64,000 bases of DNA from Rhodobacteraceae bacterium QY30 (GCA_002356635.1 CP023454.1:248001-312000), one strand, 5' to 3'. Positions 34,664 to 44,859 are shown, numbered from the stretch's first letter. Notes: generated by a model not told the origin, from the letters alone. Numbers and translations: made by a program.

Positions 34664-35536
34664 TCAGATCAGGCCAGCATGGCGCATGGCCGCGTCGATG
34701 CGCGCCTTGGTCGCGTCGGTCAGCGTGGTCAGCGGCAGGCGCACCTCCTCGCGGCAGAGCCCCAGTTTCGACAGGCCATATTTCGCCCCGGCCAGCCCCG
34801 GTTCGATGAAGATCGCTTCGTGCAGCGGCATCAGCCGGTCCTGGTATTCCAGCGCCTTGGCGAAGTCCCCGCGCAGGGTGGCTTCCTGGAATTCGGCGCA
34901 AAGCCGCGGCGCGACGTTGGCCGTGACGCTGATACATCCGACGCCGCCGTGGGCGTTGAAGCCAAGCGCGGTCGCATCTTCGCCCGACAGCTGGATGAAA
35001 TCGGCACCGCAGGTGATGCGCTGCTGGCTGACCCGTTCGATCTTCCCGGTGGCATCCTTGACGCCGATGATCCGCGGCAGCTTTGCCAGTTCGCCCATGG
35101 TTTCCGGCGTCATGTCGACGACCGACCGGCCGGGGATGTTGTAGATGATGATCGGCAGATCGCAGCAATCATGCAGTGCAGTGAAATGCGCGATCAGGCC
35201 GCGCTGGGTGGGCTTGTTGTAATAGGGCGTCACGACCAGCGCGGCAGTTGCGCCCGCCTTTTCGGCATGGCGCATCAGGCCGATGCCTTCGGTGGTGTTG
35301 TTCGACCCGGCGCCCGCGATCACCGGAACGCGGCCCGCGGCGGCCTTGACCACCTCTTCGATGACCCGGCCGTGTTCTTCGTGGCTGAGGGTCGGGCTTT
35401 CGCCTGTCGTTCCTACCGGCACCAGCCCGTGCGAGCCTTCGGCGATGTGCCATTCGACAAGTTTCTTCAGCGTGTCCAGATCCAGTTCGCCGTCCTTGAA
35501 CGGCGTGACCAGGGCAGGGAAAGACCCTTTGAACAT
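34664..35536 (-). CDS. dapA: 4-hydroxy-tetrahydrodipicolinate synthase
   Basis: 290 residues from the ATG at 35536, which has AAGGAG upstream; the in-frame extension to 35935 belongs to the divergent gene's DNA. The Schiff-base lysine is K160 in GVKDATG, the catalytic tyrosine Y132 in IYNIPGR, and the pyruvate-binding threonines are in [10 protein letters not shown] (43-44). It condenses pyruvate and aspartate semialdehyde at the branch to lysine and diaminopimelate. It is divergent from a lytic transglycosylase gene. Confidence 0.96.
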   Translation of the reverse strand: MFKGSFPALVTPFKDGELDLDTLKKLVEWHIAEGSHGLVPVGTTGESPTLSHEEHGRVIEEVVKAAAGRVPVIAGAGSNNTTEGIGLMRHAEKAGATAALVVTPYYNKPTQRGLIAHFTALHDCCDLPIIIYNIPGRSVVDMTPETMGELAKLPRIIGVKDATGKIERVSQQRITCGADFIQLSGEDATALGFNAHGGVGCISVTANVAPRLCAEFQEATLRGDFAKALEYQDRLMPLHEAIFIEPGLAGAKYGLSKLGLCREEVRLPLTTLTDATKARIDAAMRHAGLI

Positions 35537-35690
35537 GACACGCTCCTTGTGTGGTGGGGGCAGGGGCCCGTTGGAATCGCGCGGACCATAGTGGGGGTGC
35601 GGGCGCTTGCCAAGTTTGTGTGTTGTGAAGATGGCCGCGCTCGCGGTAAAGATCGCGGAAAAGAAGCAGCAGTCCACCCGCAGGCACTTC

Positions 35691-37655
35691 ATGATCCGCA
35701 GTTTGCTATTCTCGGCGACGGTGTGCGTTGCCCTGTCCGTTTCCCTGCCCGCCAGCGCGCAGGTGGCGGATCCTGGGGCGCTGTCGCGGGCATTGACCCT
35801 GGCCGAAGGCGGCGACTGGGACGGCGCGCTGGCCGCGGCGCAGCAGTCGGGACCGTCGGCGACGACCATCGTCGAATGGCAGAAGCTACGGCAGGGGGCA
35901 GGCAGTTTCCCTGAATACCTGGCCTTCGTGCGCAACTACCCGGACTGGCCGGGGATCAAGCTTCTGCGGAAGGCCGGAGAGGCGAAGATCGGCGACGGGC
36001 AAGCGCCCGACGCGGTGGTCAGCTATTTCTCGCGGCAGGCGCCCCAGACCGGGGCGGGCTGTCTGGCGCTGGCGTCGGCCTATGCCCAGACCGGCGATTT
36101 CGCCGCCGCCGAGGCCGAGGCGATCCGCGGTTGGCGGACGCTGTCGCTGTCGAAGGCGGACGAGGCCGAGTTCCTGTCCCGCTACGGCGAGGTGCTGAAG
36201 GAACACCACGGCGGCCGCATGGCCGCGCTTCTGGAAGCCGGGAATGTGACCGAGGCGCGCCGGATCCTGCCGCTGGTCGGTCCGGGCACGCGGGCGATTG
36301 CCAACGCCCGACTGGCGCTTCAGGCCGATGCACCGGGGATCGACGCCGCGCTGGCCGAGGTGCCCGCCCGCCTGGCCGGTTCGCCGGGACTGGCGCTGGA
36401 CCGGTTCCTCTGGCGGATCAAGAAGGACAAGTATGACGAGGCGATCGCACTGCTGCTGGAGCGTTCGGCGAGCGCCGATCTGCTGGGCATGCCGGATGCC
36501 TGGGCCGACTGGCGGCGCAAGCTGGCGCGACGGGAAATGCGGCTGGGGGATGATGCGAAAGCCTACAAGCTGGCCTCTCGCCACCACCTGGACCCCGAGG
36601 CGCCGGGAACCGAGGCGGACGACTACGCCGACCTGGAATGGCTGTCAGGCTATATCGCGCTGCGCAAGCTCAATGATCCCGAAACCGCGCTGAACCACTT
36701 CAAGCGGATCCGTTCCGTGGCGAAGGGGCCGATCAGCATGGCGCGCGCCGGATACTGGGAGGGTCGCGCCTATGAGGCGATGGGACGCGACGATCAGGCG
36801 CGCGAAGCCTACGGCGAATCCGCAATGAACCAGACCGCCTTCTATGGCCTGCTGTCGGCCGAGCGCCTGGGGCTGCCGCTGGACCCGGCGCTGGTGGGCG
36901 GGGAAAGCTACCCCGACTGGAAGTCGCAGCCCTTCGCCCGGTCATCGGTCTTTCATGCGATGGTCGCCCTGCATCAGGCCGGCGCGGATGACCTCGCATC
37001 GCGCTTTGCCCTGCATCTGGCCAGCACGATGGACGGCCGCCAGATCGGGGCGCTGGCTGGGCTTGCCGTGCAATGGAAAGAGCCCAAGATGGCCCTGAGC
37101 CTGGCGAAGGTTGCCGCCGACAAGGGCACCGTCTGGCCCACCGCCTATTTCCCGCTGAACGGGATCGAGGACATGCGCCTGCCGGTAAAGCAGTCGCTGG
37201 CGCTGGCTATCGCGCGGCGAGAAAGCGAGTTCGATCCCAAGGTGGTGTCTCCGGTCGGGGCGCGGGGGCTGATGCAGGTGATGCCCGGCACCGCCAAGAT
37301 GATGGCACCCAAGGTGGGCCTTGCCTATGAACCTTCCCGCCTGACGGGCGACTGGAAATACAACGTGGCGCTGGGCAGCGCCTATCTGGCGGGGCTGGTC
37401 GATGAATTCGGGCCGTCGCCGGTGCTGGTCGCTTCGGGCTACAACGCCGGACCGGGACGTTCGCGCAACTGGATCCGGGATCTGGGCGATCCGCGCAGCG
37501 ACCAGGTGGATGTGGTGGACTGGGTCGAGCATATCCCGTTCCGGGAAACCCAGAACTATGTCATGCGGGTGGCGGAAAGCCTGCCGATCTACCGCGCGCG
37601 CATCACTGGCAAGACGGAAACGGTGTCCTTCACGTCCGAGCTGAAGGGGCGCTAG
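35691..37655 (+). CDS. Periplasmic lytic murein transglycosylase, Slt70-like
   Basis: 654 residues from the ATG at 35691, chosen because it starts a clean signal peptide ([23 protein letters not shown]). The middle is an alpha-superhelical region of TPR-like helices ([20 protein letters not shown] and similar). The C-terminal SLT domain has the catalytic glutamate in ARRESEFDP, then [13 protein letters not shown] and [12 protein letters not shown]. It cleaves peptidoglycan glycan strands to 1,6-anhydro products. Its stop overlaps that of the convergent DMT-exporter gene within a CTAG. Confidence 0.93.
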   Translation: MIRSLLFSATVCVALSVSLPASAQVADPGALSRALTLAEGGDWDGALAAAQQSGPSATTIVEWQKLRQGAGSFPEYLAFVRNYPDWPGIKLLRKAGEAKIGDGQAPDAVVSYFSRQAPQTGAGCLALASAYAQTGDFAAAEAEAIRGWRTLSLSKADEAEFLSRYGEVLKEHHGGRMAALLEAGNVTEARRILPLVGPGTRAIANARLALQADAPGIDAALAEVPARLAGSPGLALDRFLWRIKKDKYDEAIALLLERSASADLLGMPDAWADWRRKLARREMRLGDDAKAYKLASRHHLDPEAPGTEADDYADLEWLSGYIALRKLNDPETALNHFKRIRSVAKGPISMARAGYWEGRAYEAMGRDDQAREAYGESAMNQTAFYGLLSAERLGLPLDPALVGGESYPDWKSQPFARSSVFHAMVALHQAGADDLASRFALHLASTMDGRQIGALAGLAVQWKEPKMALSLAKVAADKGTVWPTAYFPLNGIEDMRLPVKQSLALAIARRESEFDPKVVSPVGARGLMQVMPGTAKMMAPKVGLAYEPSRLTGDWKYNVALGSAYLAGLVDEFGPSPVLVASGYNAGPGRSRNWIRDLGDPRSDQVDVVDWVEHIPFRETQNYVMRVAESLPIYRARITGKTETVSFTSELKGR

Positions 37656-37668
37656 GCCGCGCCCCTTT
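37644..37668. terminator. Hairpin spanning two overlapping stop codons
   Basis: A perfect 9-base stem AAGGGGCGC (37644-37652) / GCGCCCCTT (37659-37667) has the loop TAGGCC. The loop and stem edge contain the plus-strand stop TAG (37653-37655) and the minus-strand stop (complement of CTA 37652-37654). Short T tails on either side make it a compact two-way terminator for both genes. Confidence 0.7.
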
Positions 37669-38533
37669 CCTTCTGCCGGGCGCGAAGCAGAGTGAAGATC
37701 CCCGCGCCCACGACGACGACCGCGCCGATGATCACGTTGGTCCGGATCGTTTCGCCGAACAGGAAAAAACCCAGCGCGGCAATGAACACCAGTTGCAGGT
37801 AGGCAAAGGGCTGGATGGCCCCCGCCTCGGCCACGGCATAGGCCTTGATCATGGTGAAGTGCGCCGTCACCGAGGTGATGCACAGGGCCAGCATCCAGCC
37901 CCAGTTTTCGGCAGACATCGGTTCCCACTTGGCCAGTCCGAAGGGGGTGATCGCGGCGGCGCCGGCGACCCCCGTCCAGAAGAAGCTGACCGTGGCACTG
38001 TCCTGCCGCGCCACAAAGCGGGTCAGCAGGCCATAAAGCGCGAACATCAGCGCCGAGGCCAGCGGCAAAAGCGCATAGGGAGAAAACACCGACATCCCCG
38101 GCTTCAGCACGATCAGGATACCGATAAAGCCGATGCCGATGGCGGTCCAGCGCCGCCAGCCGACCTTTTCTCCCAGCACGGGCCCCGACAGCGCCGCAAC
38201 CATCAGCGGGTAGCAACTGAACACCGCGTGGGTTTCGACCAGGCCCAGCTTGGTGAAGGCAAAGACCATCGCGCAGACTTCGGCGATCAGCAGGGCCCCG
38301 CGGAAGACCTGCACGAGCGGCTGCCGCGTGGCGACGGCGGCGCGCAGTCCGCCGGGCTGGCGCGCGGCCAGGATCGTCACGAAGGCGGCGAAGAACCAGA
38401 AGCGGATGGTGACGACCATCTCGACGCTGTAGGCCTCGCCCAGGTGGCGCGAGATGCCGTCCTGGATCGAGAACACAAGGCTGGTCAGCGCCATCAAAAG
38501 GATGCCCAGGCGGGTGTTCTGTTCGGTCTTCAT
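37652..38533 (-). CDS. DMT-family transporter (EamA domains)
   Basis: 293 residues from the ATG at 38533, which overlaps the stop of the mnmD gene. Ten hydrophobic segments in two EamA repeats: the first begins RLGILLMALTSLVFSIQDGISR, the second ASALMFALYGLLTRF. The positive C-terminus ([12 protein letters not shown]) is cytoplasmic. Such proteins export amino acids, nucleosides or other metabolites; the substrate cannot be read here. It is coupled to mnmD by an ATGA overlap, though a functional connection is not obvious. Confidence 0.88.
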   Translation of the reverse strand: MKTEQNTRLGILLMALTSLVFSIQDGISRHLGEAYSVEMVVTIRFWFFAAFVTILAARQPGGLRAAVATRQPLVQVFRGALLIAEVCAMVFAFTKLGLVETHAVFSCYPLMVAALSGPVLGEKVGWRRWTAIGIGFIGILIVLKPGMSVFSPYALLPLASALMFALYGLLTRFVARQDSATVSFFWTGVAGAAAITPFGLAKWEPMSAENWGWMLALCITSVTAHFTMIKAYAVAEAGAIQPFAYLQLVFIAALGFFLFGETIRTNVIIGAVVVVGAGIFTLLRARQKERGAA

Positions 38534-39204
38534 GCCGGGGCCATCCTTCCGATCGTCATGTGCCTTTTGCTGCCGTAGCCCGCGACACGGTCGACCGCGA
38601 ATCCCGCCGCCTGCAAGGCGCGACGGACGAAACCCGCAGCGGTATAGGTGGCGAAGCTGCCCCCGGCTGCGGTGTGGCGGGCCACCTCTGCCAGCAGGGC
38701 CGCATCCCACATCTCGGGATTTTTCGCGGGAGAGAAGCCGTCAAGATACCAGGCATCGGCGCGGCCTGACCACTGCGGCAGGGTCTGGCGGGCATCGCCC
38801 TCGATCACCTCGACCTCGATCGCGCCCAGGTCGAAACGCCGCGCGCCGCGGGCCCAGGCGTCGATCAGCGGCGCCGCAGGTCCGGCCAGTTCGGGAAAGG
38901 CCGACAGCGCCCGGGCCATATCGTCCGCGGGCATGGGAAAGGCTTCGAAGCTGGTGTAACGGACCGGACCCGTCGCAGCGGCGGCCAGTGCGGTTGCGAT
39001 CAGGTTCAGCCCGGTGCCAAAGCCCAGTTCGGCGATCCGGAACCCTGGCCGCAGCCGCCGGGGCAGGTCATTGCCCGCCAGAAAGACGTGGCGTGTTTCG
39101 GCCAACCCGCCCGCAAGGCTGAAATAGGGATCGTCAAACAGGGTCGAGACGGGGATCAGGCCGTCGCGCCACTGGGTCCGCTCGATCTGGTCCTTGGCGA
39201 TCAT
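38530..39204 (-). CDS. mnmD: tRNA 5-methylaminomethyl-2-thiouridine methyltransferase MnmD
   Basis: 224 residues from the ATG at 39204 (AAAGGA upstream). It corresponds to the N-terminal half of E. coli MnmC: DDPYFSLAGGLAETRHVFLAGNDLP, SAM motif IAELGFGTGLNL, and DAWYLDGFSPAKNPEMW, the family signature. It methylates the wobble nucleoside nm5s2U to mnm5s2U. The FAD-dependent half of MnmC is not fused; a separate FAD oxidoreductase gene is divergent with 49 bases between the starts. Confidence 0.92.
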   Translation of the reverse strand: MIAKDQIERTQWRDGLIPVSTLFDDPYFSLAGGLAETRHVFLAGNDLPRRLRPGFRIAELGFGTGLNLIATALAAAATGPVRYTSFEAFPMPADDMARALSAFPELAGPAAPLIDAWARGARRFDLGAIEVEVIEGDARQTLPQWSGRADAWYLDGFSPAKNPEMWDAALLAEVARHTAAGGSFATYTAAGFVRRALQAAGFAVDRVAGYGSKRHMTIGRMAPA

Positions 39205-39253
39205 CTGGAATAGTCCTTTCGGGGTGGGCGGACCATGACGAAGGGCGGCGGGA

Positions 39254-40291
39254 ATGGCAACGGCTGAGGTGACGGTTCTTGGGGCGGGGATCTTCGGTCT
39301 GGCAATCGCCTTCGCCTGCGCCAGAAGCGGAGCGCGAGTCCGGGTGATCGAGGCCACGCGAATCGGCGCAGGATCTTCCGGCGGGGTCGTTGGCGCGCTG
39401 GCGCCACATGTCCCCGAGCAGTGGAACCCCAAGAAGCAGTTCCAGCTGGGAAGCCTTCTGATGGCCGAAGCCTTCTGGGCCGATGTCGCGGCCGTGGGCG
39501 GGGCCGATCCGGGTTTCGCGCGGCTGGGGCGTCTGCAACCGATTGCGGATGCGGCGGCGCTGGCGCTTGCGCAAGGGCGGGCGAAGGGGGCCGAGGCGCT
39601 GTGGCAGGGACGCGCGGAATGGCGGGTCGAACCGGCCACGGATGGCTGGGGACCGTTCAGTCCGACGGGACAGGTGATCCGCGATACATTGACGGCGCGC
39701 CTGTCGCCCCGGCAGGGCAGCGCGGCGCTGGTGGCGGCGATCCGGGCGCTGGGAGGGGACGTCGTGATTGGCGCGGCATCGCTTCAGGGAAAGGTGATCC
39801 ATGCCACCGGGGTGGCCGGCCTGGAAGAACTGTCCGCGGCGCTAGACCGCCCGGTGGGTGGGGCCGTGAAGGGGCAGGCGGCGGTACTGGCCTTCGATGC
39901 CCGGAACCAGCCGCAGATCTTTGCCGATGGCTTGCATATCGTTCCGCATGGCAACGGAACCGTGGCCATCGGGTCGACCAGCGAAAACCAGTGGAATGAT
40001 CCCGGCGCGACCGATGCACAGCTGGAAGTGATGATCGGACGCGCGCGGGCGATTTGCCCAGCCCTGGCCCAGGCCCCGGTGATCGAGCGTTGGGCGGGCC
40101 TGCGTCCGCGCGCCCGGTCGCGTGCGCCGATGCTTGGACCCTGGCCGGGGCGGCCGGATCATTACGTTGCCAATGGCGGCTTCAAGATCGGCTTTGGCAT
40201 GGCGCCCAAGGTGGCGCAGGTGATGGCCGATCTGGTGCTGACGGGCCGTGACGGGATTCCCGAAGGCTTTCGCGTCGAGGACAGCCTATAA
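39254..40291 (+). CDS. FAD-dependent oxidoreductase, possible split MnmC C-terminal activity
   Basis: 345 residues, DAO family. The FAD-binding Rossmann start is VTVLGAGIFGLAIAFACARSGARVRVIEA, followed by GSSGGVVGALAPHVPEQWN, and the C-terminal RWAGLRPRARSRAPMLGPWP with YVANGGFKIGFGMAP. In E. coli the C-terminal half of MnmC is an oxidoreductase of this fold that converts cmnm5s2U to nm5s2U. Being divergent from mnmD by 49 bases, this protein may supply that step as a separate polypeptide. A general amino-acid or sarcosine oxidase-like function remains possible. It overlaps the convergent GNAT gene by 6 bases. Confidence 0.82.
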   Translation: MATAEVTVLGAGIFGLAIAFACARSGARVRVIEATRIGAGSSGGVVGALAPHVPEQWNPKKQFQLGSLLMAEAFWADVAAVGGADPGFARLGRLQPIADAAALALAQGRAKGAEALWQGRAEWRVEPATDGWGPFSPTGQVIRDTLTARLSPRQGSAALVAAIRALGGDVVIGAASLQGKVIHATGVAGLEELSAALDRPVGGAVKGQAAVLAFDARNQPQIFADGLHIVPHGNGTVAIGSTSENQWNDPGATDAQLEVMIGRARAICPALAQAPVIERWAGLRPRARSRAPMLGPWPGRPDHYVANGGFKIGFGMAPKVAQVMADLVLTGRDGIPEGFRVEDSL

Positions 40292-40702
40292 CGCCAGGAC
40301 CATGTGGCGGTGCGGGATGCCTGCATCCATGTATTCCGGCCCTTCGGCGACGAATCCCAGTGCTTCGTAAAAACCGATGGCGTGGACCTGCGCGCCAAGC
40401 TCGGCCGTTGTGACCCCGCGGGCGCGCAGGCTGTCCAGCGCGGCACGCATCAGTGCCTTGCCAAGCCCCGTCCCGCGCGCTTCCGCCAGGACACAGACCC
40501 GACCGATGGTCGCCGTGGGGCCATCCAGCAAAAGGCGCGCCGAGCCCATCGCGCGGCCATCGACGGTGGCCAGAAGATGCACGGCATCTGCATCGCGGTC
40601 GTCCAGTTCATCTTCCTCGGGCACGGCTTGTTCTTCGATGAAAACCGTTCGCCGCAGCGCATGGCAGATGGCCAGATCCGTGGTTTCAGCGACAGAGATC
40701 AC
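40286..40702 (-). CDS. GNAT-family N-acetyltransferase
   Basis: 138 residues from a GTG at 40702 that overlaps the dapE stop (GTGA). The acetyl-CoA loop is [23 protein letters not shown]; the start [25 protein letters not shown] and the end [29 protein letters not shown] resemble the ElaA/GNAT subgroup. The acceptor is unknown. Translational coupling to dapE suggests co-expression with diaminopimelate synthesis, without defining a role there. Confidence 0.88.
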   Translation of the reverse strand: MISVAETTDLAICHALRRTVFIEEQAVPEEDELDDRDADAVHLLATVDGRAMGSARLLLDGPTATIGRVCVLAEARGTGLGKALMRAALDSLRARGVTTAELGAQVHAIGFYEALGFVAEGPEYMDAGIPHRHMVLAL

Positions 40703-41859
40703 GCGAAATAATCCCGCAGGATTCGCGAATAGACGGCCTTCAGCTGATGGATCTGCTCGACTTCGATCCGTTCGTCGACCTGGTGCATGGTCTTGCCGAC
40801 CAGACCGAATTCCACGACCGGACAGTGATCCTTGACGAAACGCGCGTCCGAGGTGCCGCCTGACGTGGAAAGCACAGGCTTCACGCCGGTTTCCGCCGCG
40901 ACCGAGGCCGCGACAAGGTTCACGAAATCGCCGGGCGGAGTGAGGAAGCTTTCGCCGGAAATCTCGATCCGGCAGTCGAAAGTGACGCCGGTTTCGGCCT
41001 CGACCTTCTCCGCTTCGGCGCGCAGCCAACCGGACAGGCTTGCGCCGCTGTGGGCATCGTTGAACCGGATGTTGACGGTGGCGCGCGTGCTTGCGGGGAT
41101 CACGTTCGTCGCCGTGTTGCCCGTGTCGAAGCGGGTGATGGCCAGGGTCGAGGCATCGAAATGCGCGGTCCCCCGATCCAGTTCATGGTTGGCCAGCCGG
41201 TCCAGCAGACGGACCATCGCGTGCAGCGGATTGCGGGCCCGGTGCGGATAGGCGGAATGGCCCTGCACGCCCTTCGCCACGAATTCACAGTTCATCGACC
41301 CGCGCCGGCCGATCTTCATCATCTCGCCCATCCGTTCCGGACAGGTGGGCTCCCCCACCAGGCAGACGCTCATCGCCTCGCCGCGTTCGCGCATCCAGTC
41401 GAGAAGGGCGATGGTTCCATCCAGGCCCGGGCCCTCCTCATCGCCCGTGATGGCCAGGATGACCGCCCCGTCGGGAGGCGTCTGGCGCACGAAGTCCACT
41501 GCCGCCGCGGCAAAGGCCGCGACGCCGGTCTTCATGTCGGTGGCGCCGCGTCCCCAGAGGATGCCGTCGATGACCGCGCCCGAGAAGGGATCCTGCGTCC
41601 AGGCAGCGGCATCGCCCACCGGCACGACATCGGTGTGGCCGTTGAAACCGAAGGTGCGGTTCGCGCCTTGTCGGCCCCAGCGCGCAAAGAGGTTCGGGGT
41701 TCCGTTACGGTCGACACGGGTGCATTCGAAGCCGGCATCGGACAGAAGCCCTTCGAGCAGCGTCAATGCGCCGCCCTCCTCGGGCGTGACCGAGGGGCAA
41801 CGGATCAGCTGCGCGGAAAGGGCGACCGGGTCGACCGGGCTGTGAACGGGATGCGGCAA
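40699..41859 (-). CDS. dapE: Succinyl-diaminopimelate desuccinylase
   Basis: 386 residues if translation starts at the TTG at 41859, which has a perfect AAGGAGG five bases upstream; in-frame ATGs at 41883 and 41886 exist but lack a comparable site. M20 peptidase motifs with zinc ligands: [27 protein letters not shown] with the catalytic glutamate, VGEPT and a C-terminal KTMHQVDE histidine. It removes succinate from N-succinyl-LL-diaminopimelate in the lysine and peptidoglycan pathway. A GNAT gene overlaps its end. Confidence 0.93.
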   Translation of the reverse strand: MPHPVHSPVDPVALSAQLIRCPSVTPEEGGALTLLEGLLSDAGFECTRVDRNGTPNLFARWGRQGANRTFGFNGHTDVVPVGDAAAWTQDPFSGAVIDGILWGRGATDMKTGVAAFAAAAVDFVRQTPPDGAVILAITGDEEGPGLDGTIALLDWMRERGEAMSVCLVGEPTCPERMGEMMKIGRRGSMNCEFVAKGVQGHSAYPHRARNPLHAMVRLLDRLANHELDRGTAHFDASTLAITRFDTGNTATNVIPASTRATVNIRFNDAHSGASLSGWLRAEAEKVEAETGVTFDCRIEISGESFLTPPGDFVNLVAASVAAETGVKPVLSTSGGTSDARFVKDHCPVVEFGLVGKTMHQVDERIEVEQIHQLKAVYSRILRDYFA

Positions 41860-41920
41860 GCGGGCCTCCTTCTGGGGGTTCATCATCCCGGGGTCTGGGC
41901 CCCAGGGCGGTGTCAAGGCG

Positions 41921-42715
41921 TCAGTTCTGGATCAGCCGGGCATGGTTGCGCTGGATCAGGACCGCACCCACAAGAAACAGCGTGGCGGCAATGCCCAGGA
42001 CATAGGGCAGATCGACATAGCTTCCGCGGTAGGTGCCGAAGATACCCACCCGCGCCTCGCCGACGATGTGGACCAGCGGGTTGTACTGCATCCACGACCG
42101 GACGTCGCCTGGCAGCGACTCGAAGGTGAACATCACCGCCGAGACCAGGAACATCGGCCGGTTCAGGATCGACCAGATGTTGCGCCAGATCGGGAAGTAG
42201 AAGAACAGGACGCAGTTCAGCGTGCCCATCCCCAGGCCCAGCAGCGAGGCCGCGCCGAAGGCATGGATCAGCCGGTCATAGCGCAGCAGCAGATGCAGGT
42301 CATAGATCCAGATGATGCTGGCGAAGAGCACGATCGCAACGAGGATGTTGGTCAAAGTCTCAAGGATCCAGCGGGCCAGGATGGTGTCCAGGATTGTGAC
42401 CACCGGATAAGTCAGAAGGCCCCGATTGGCCGGAAGCGAATTGGCAATCTTCGCCGCAACCGCACTGTAAAGGCTGAAGGGCATGACTCCGGTGGCGTAG
42501 AACAGCGGAAAGTTGTGCCCGATGGGCGGGCGCGCCAGCATGATGCCGAAGGCAAGCGACAGGAGCGCGATTCCGCCCAGAGGCTCGGCAATCGCCCAGA
42601 TGTAGGACCAGCGCGATTCCCCCGTCTTCGTCCCCATTTCCCGCAGGATCAGCGCGCCGATGATCCGCAACCGCTGGAGCGGGACGCGGCCTGAGCTGGT
42701 TGCCGCCATCGTCAT
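41921..42715 (-). CDS. Capsule-type polysaccharide ABC export permease (KpsM-like)
   Basis: 264 residues from the ATG at 42715 (GAGG upstream); the open frame beyond belongs to the divergent gene. About six membrane segments, with ABC-2 text [28 protein letters not shown] at the front and [28 protein letters not shown] near the end, characteristic of KpsM/CtrC/BexB permeases. It should pair with the ATPase encoded at 44173 to move a lipid-linked polysaccharide across the inner membrane. It is divergent from the KpsE-like gene. Confidence 0.88.
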   Translation of the reverse strand: MTMAATSSGRVPLQRLRIIGALILREMGTKTGESRWSYIWAIAEPLGGIALLSLAFGIMLARPPIGHNFPLFYATGVMPFSLYSAVAAKIANSLPANRGLLTYPVVTILDTILARWILETLTNILVAIVLFASIIWIYDLHLLLRYDRLIHAFGAASLLGLGMGTLNCVLFFYFPIWRNIWSILNRPMFLVSAVMFTFESLPGDVRSWMQYNPLVHIVGEARVGIFGTYRGSYVDLPYVLGIAATLFLVGAVLIQRNHARLIQN

Positions 42716-42823
42716 GCCATCCTCGCACCGTTTGCCTTTCCTCGGGCGCGACCGTAGATTAACGCTCGCCATGAAACAAGCTGACCCCCGAAGCGGCAAC
42801 GCAGGAGTGGAAAGAGGGCAAGC

Positions 42824-44164
42824 ATGACGAGCAGTCCAAGCCCCGAAGGCCTGCGTCCGGTTCCCAAGCCGGGTGCAGCGGGTGGAGTTGGTGCAGGTCC
42901 GGTGCAACCGGCCGGCGGTCTCCAGAATGTGCAGCCGAAGGCCGCGCCCAAGCCGGTTCCCCTGGTCGCGCCGCGACCGGAGGGCGCGCCGAAGCCCCTT
43001 GGCGGGGCTGAGCAGCGGCTGGTCCTGACCGGCAAGGCCACCGCCGTGCCGCGCCCCGCGCGGATGCGGCGGCGGCACCGCGTGGCGCTGGTATCTTTCC
43101 TGGCGATGGTGGCCCTGCCCTTGGCGGGGGCAGTGTTCTACCTGTGGTTCGTGGCCCGGGACCAGTACCAGTCTCAGGCCGCCTTTTCGGTGCGCACGGA
43201 AAAGGTCGGTGGCGAAGGCGGGGGGATCCTGGGGGCGCTGACCTCGCAATTCGGGACGTCCGGCGGGGCGTCGGATGGCGATGTGCTGTTCGAATATATC
43301 CGCAGCCAGAAGATGGTCGAGATCATCGACGCCAAGCTGGGCATGGAGAAGATCTACAGCCAGGAAGGCGATCCCTGGTTTGCGCTGCCCCGTGGCGAGA
43401 CGGTCGAGGACAAGGTGGACTACTGGCACCGGATGGTCGACGTGTCCTATGACACCTCGACCCATATCCTGACGGTGGCGGCGCGCGCTTTTACTCCGGC
43501 GGATGCCCAGGCGGTGACCCGCGAAATCCTGACCCAAAGCAGTAACCTGGTGAACGCGCTGTCCGATCAGGCGCGCGACGACGCGATCAAGAACGCGGCC
43601 GCCGACCTGTCCGACGCCGAGGAGAATCTGCGCAAGCAGCGTCAGAAAATGGCCGAGTTCCGCCGCGACAACCAGATGATCGACCCGCAGGCCGACATCA
43701 TGGGGCAGGCCGGCGTGCTGAATGCCTTGCAGGGCCAGATGGCGCAGGCGATGGTCGAGCGCGACATGCTGCTGACCTATGCCGACAAGACTGATCAGCG
43801 CGTGCAGCAGGCCGACCGCAAGATCGAGGCGATCCGGGTCCGCATCAACGAGGAACGAACGAACCTGGGGATGAACGGCGGTTCGGACGTCACCCCGTCC
43901 CAGCTTCTGGGCCGCTACGAGGAACTGAAGGTCGATCTGGAGTTTGCCAATGCCGCCTACACGCAGGCGCTGGCCAACGTCTCGATCGCGCGCGCCGAAG
44001 CCCGTCGTCAGGCGCGCTACCTGGTGTCGCATGTGGAGCCGACGCTGGCCGTTGAATCCCGCTTCCCGCAGCGGGAACTGGATGCGCTTCTGGTGGCGAT
44101 GATCCTGTTGTTCGGCTGGGGGATCGCCTTCGTGATCTTTTACAACATGCGCGACGCGCGCTAA
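42824..44164 (+). CDS. Capsule polysaccharide export inner-membrane protein (KpsE/CtrB-like)
   Basis: 446 residues. The first 80 are Pro/Gly/Ala-rich and probably disordered in the cytoplasm. A membrane segment at about 86-106 (VALVSFLAMVALPLAGAVFYLWF) is followed by a periplasmic region starting RDQYQSQAAFSVRTEK, a long coiled coil (DLSDAEENLRKQRQKMAEFRR), and a C-terminal membrane segment (LLVAMILLFGWGIAFVIFY). This is the co-polymerase/export adaptor topology that links the ABC exporter to an outer-membrane channel. The ATPase gene follows after 8 bases. Confidence 0.88.
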   Translation: MTSSPSPEGLRPVPKPGAAGGVGAGPVQPAGGLQNVQPKAAPKPVPLVAPRPEGAPKPLGGAEQRLVLTGKATAVPRPARMRRRHRVALVSFLAMVALPLAGAVFYLWFVARDQYQSQAAFSVRTEKVGGEGGGILGALTSQFGTSGGASDGDVLFEYIRSQKMVEIIDAKLGMEKIYSQEGDPWFALPRGETVEDKVDYWHRMVDVSYDTSTHILTVAARAFTPADAQAVTREILTQSSNLVNALSDQARDDAIKNAAADLSDAEENLRKQRQKMAEFRRDNQMIDPQADIMGQAGVLNALQGQMAQAMVERDMLLTYADKTDQRVQQADRKIEAIRVRINEERTNLGMNGGSDVTPSQLLGRYEELKVDLEFANAAYTQALANVSIARAEARRQARYLVSHVEPTLAVESRFPQRELDALLVAMILLFGWGIAFVIFYNMRDAR

Positions 44165-44172
44165 GCCCTGCG

Positions 44173-44835
44173 ATGATCGAATTCCGCGATGTTTCGAAGT
44201 ATTTCCTGACGCCGAACAGCCGCAAGGTGGTGCTGGACCACTTTTCGCTGCAGATCCCGTCGGGGGCACGCGTGGCGCTTCTGGGCCGCAATGGCGCGGG
44301 CAAGTCCACGATGATTGGCATGATTGCCGGGACGGTCCGACAGGACACCGGGCAGATCCGGCGCCATGGCAGCATTTCCTGGCCGCTGGGCTTTGCCGGC
44401 AGCTTTGCGCCCGAGATGACCGGCGCGCAGAATGCGCGCTTCGTGGCGCGGATCTATGGCATGGATACGGACGACCTGCTGGAATATGTCGAGGACTTCG
44501 CGGAGCTGGGCGATTTCATCAACATGCCCGTCCGGGTCTACTCCTCGGGGATGCGGGCGCGGCTGGCGTTCGGGCTGTCGATGGGCGTGAACTTCGACTG
44601 GTATCTGGTGGATGAGATCACCGCCGTGGGGGATGCCGCCTTTCGTGAAAAGTCCATGGGTGCCTTCCGCCGCAAGCTGGATCGCGCCGGGCTTTTCATG
44701 GTGTCCCACGCGATGCCGACTTTGCGCAATTTCTGTACCAGCGGGCTTTTGCTGGATCAGGGTCGGGCGACCTATTTCCCGGTTCTGGACGACGCCATCC
44801 GGGCCTATAGCGAATCCATCAACATGCAGGCCTGA
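44173..44835 (+). CDS. Capsule-type polysaccharide export ATPase (KpsT-like)
   Basis: 220 residues, the short form typical of KpsT/CtrD and lacking the C-terminal O-antigen-binding domain of Wzt. Walker A GRNGAGKSTM, signature VYSSGMRARLAFGLSM, Walker B WYLVDEITAVGD and switch histidine MVSHAM are intact. Together with the KpsM-like permease it forms the exporter. No polymer synthesis genes adjoin, so the polysaccharide cannot be named. Confidence 0.9.
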   Translation: MIEFRDVSKYFLTPNSRKVVLDHFSLQIPSGARVALLGRNGAGKSTMIGMIAGTVRQDTGQIRRHGSISWPLGFAGSFAPEMTGAQNARFVARIYGMDTDDLLEYVEDFAELGDFINMPVRVYSSGMRARLAFGLSMGVNFDWYLVDEITAVGDAAFREKSMGAFRRKLDRAGLFMVSHAMPTLRNFCTSGLLLDQGRATYFPVLDDAIRAYSESINMQA

Positions 44836-44859
44836 GGCCCGGTCCCGCCGGGTGTCGGT

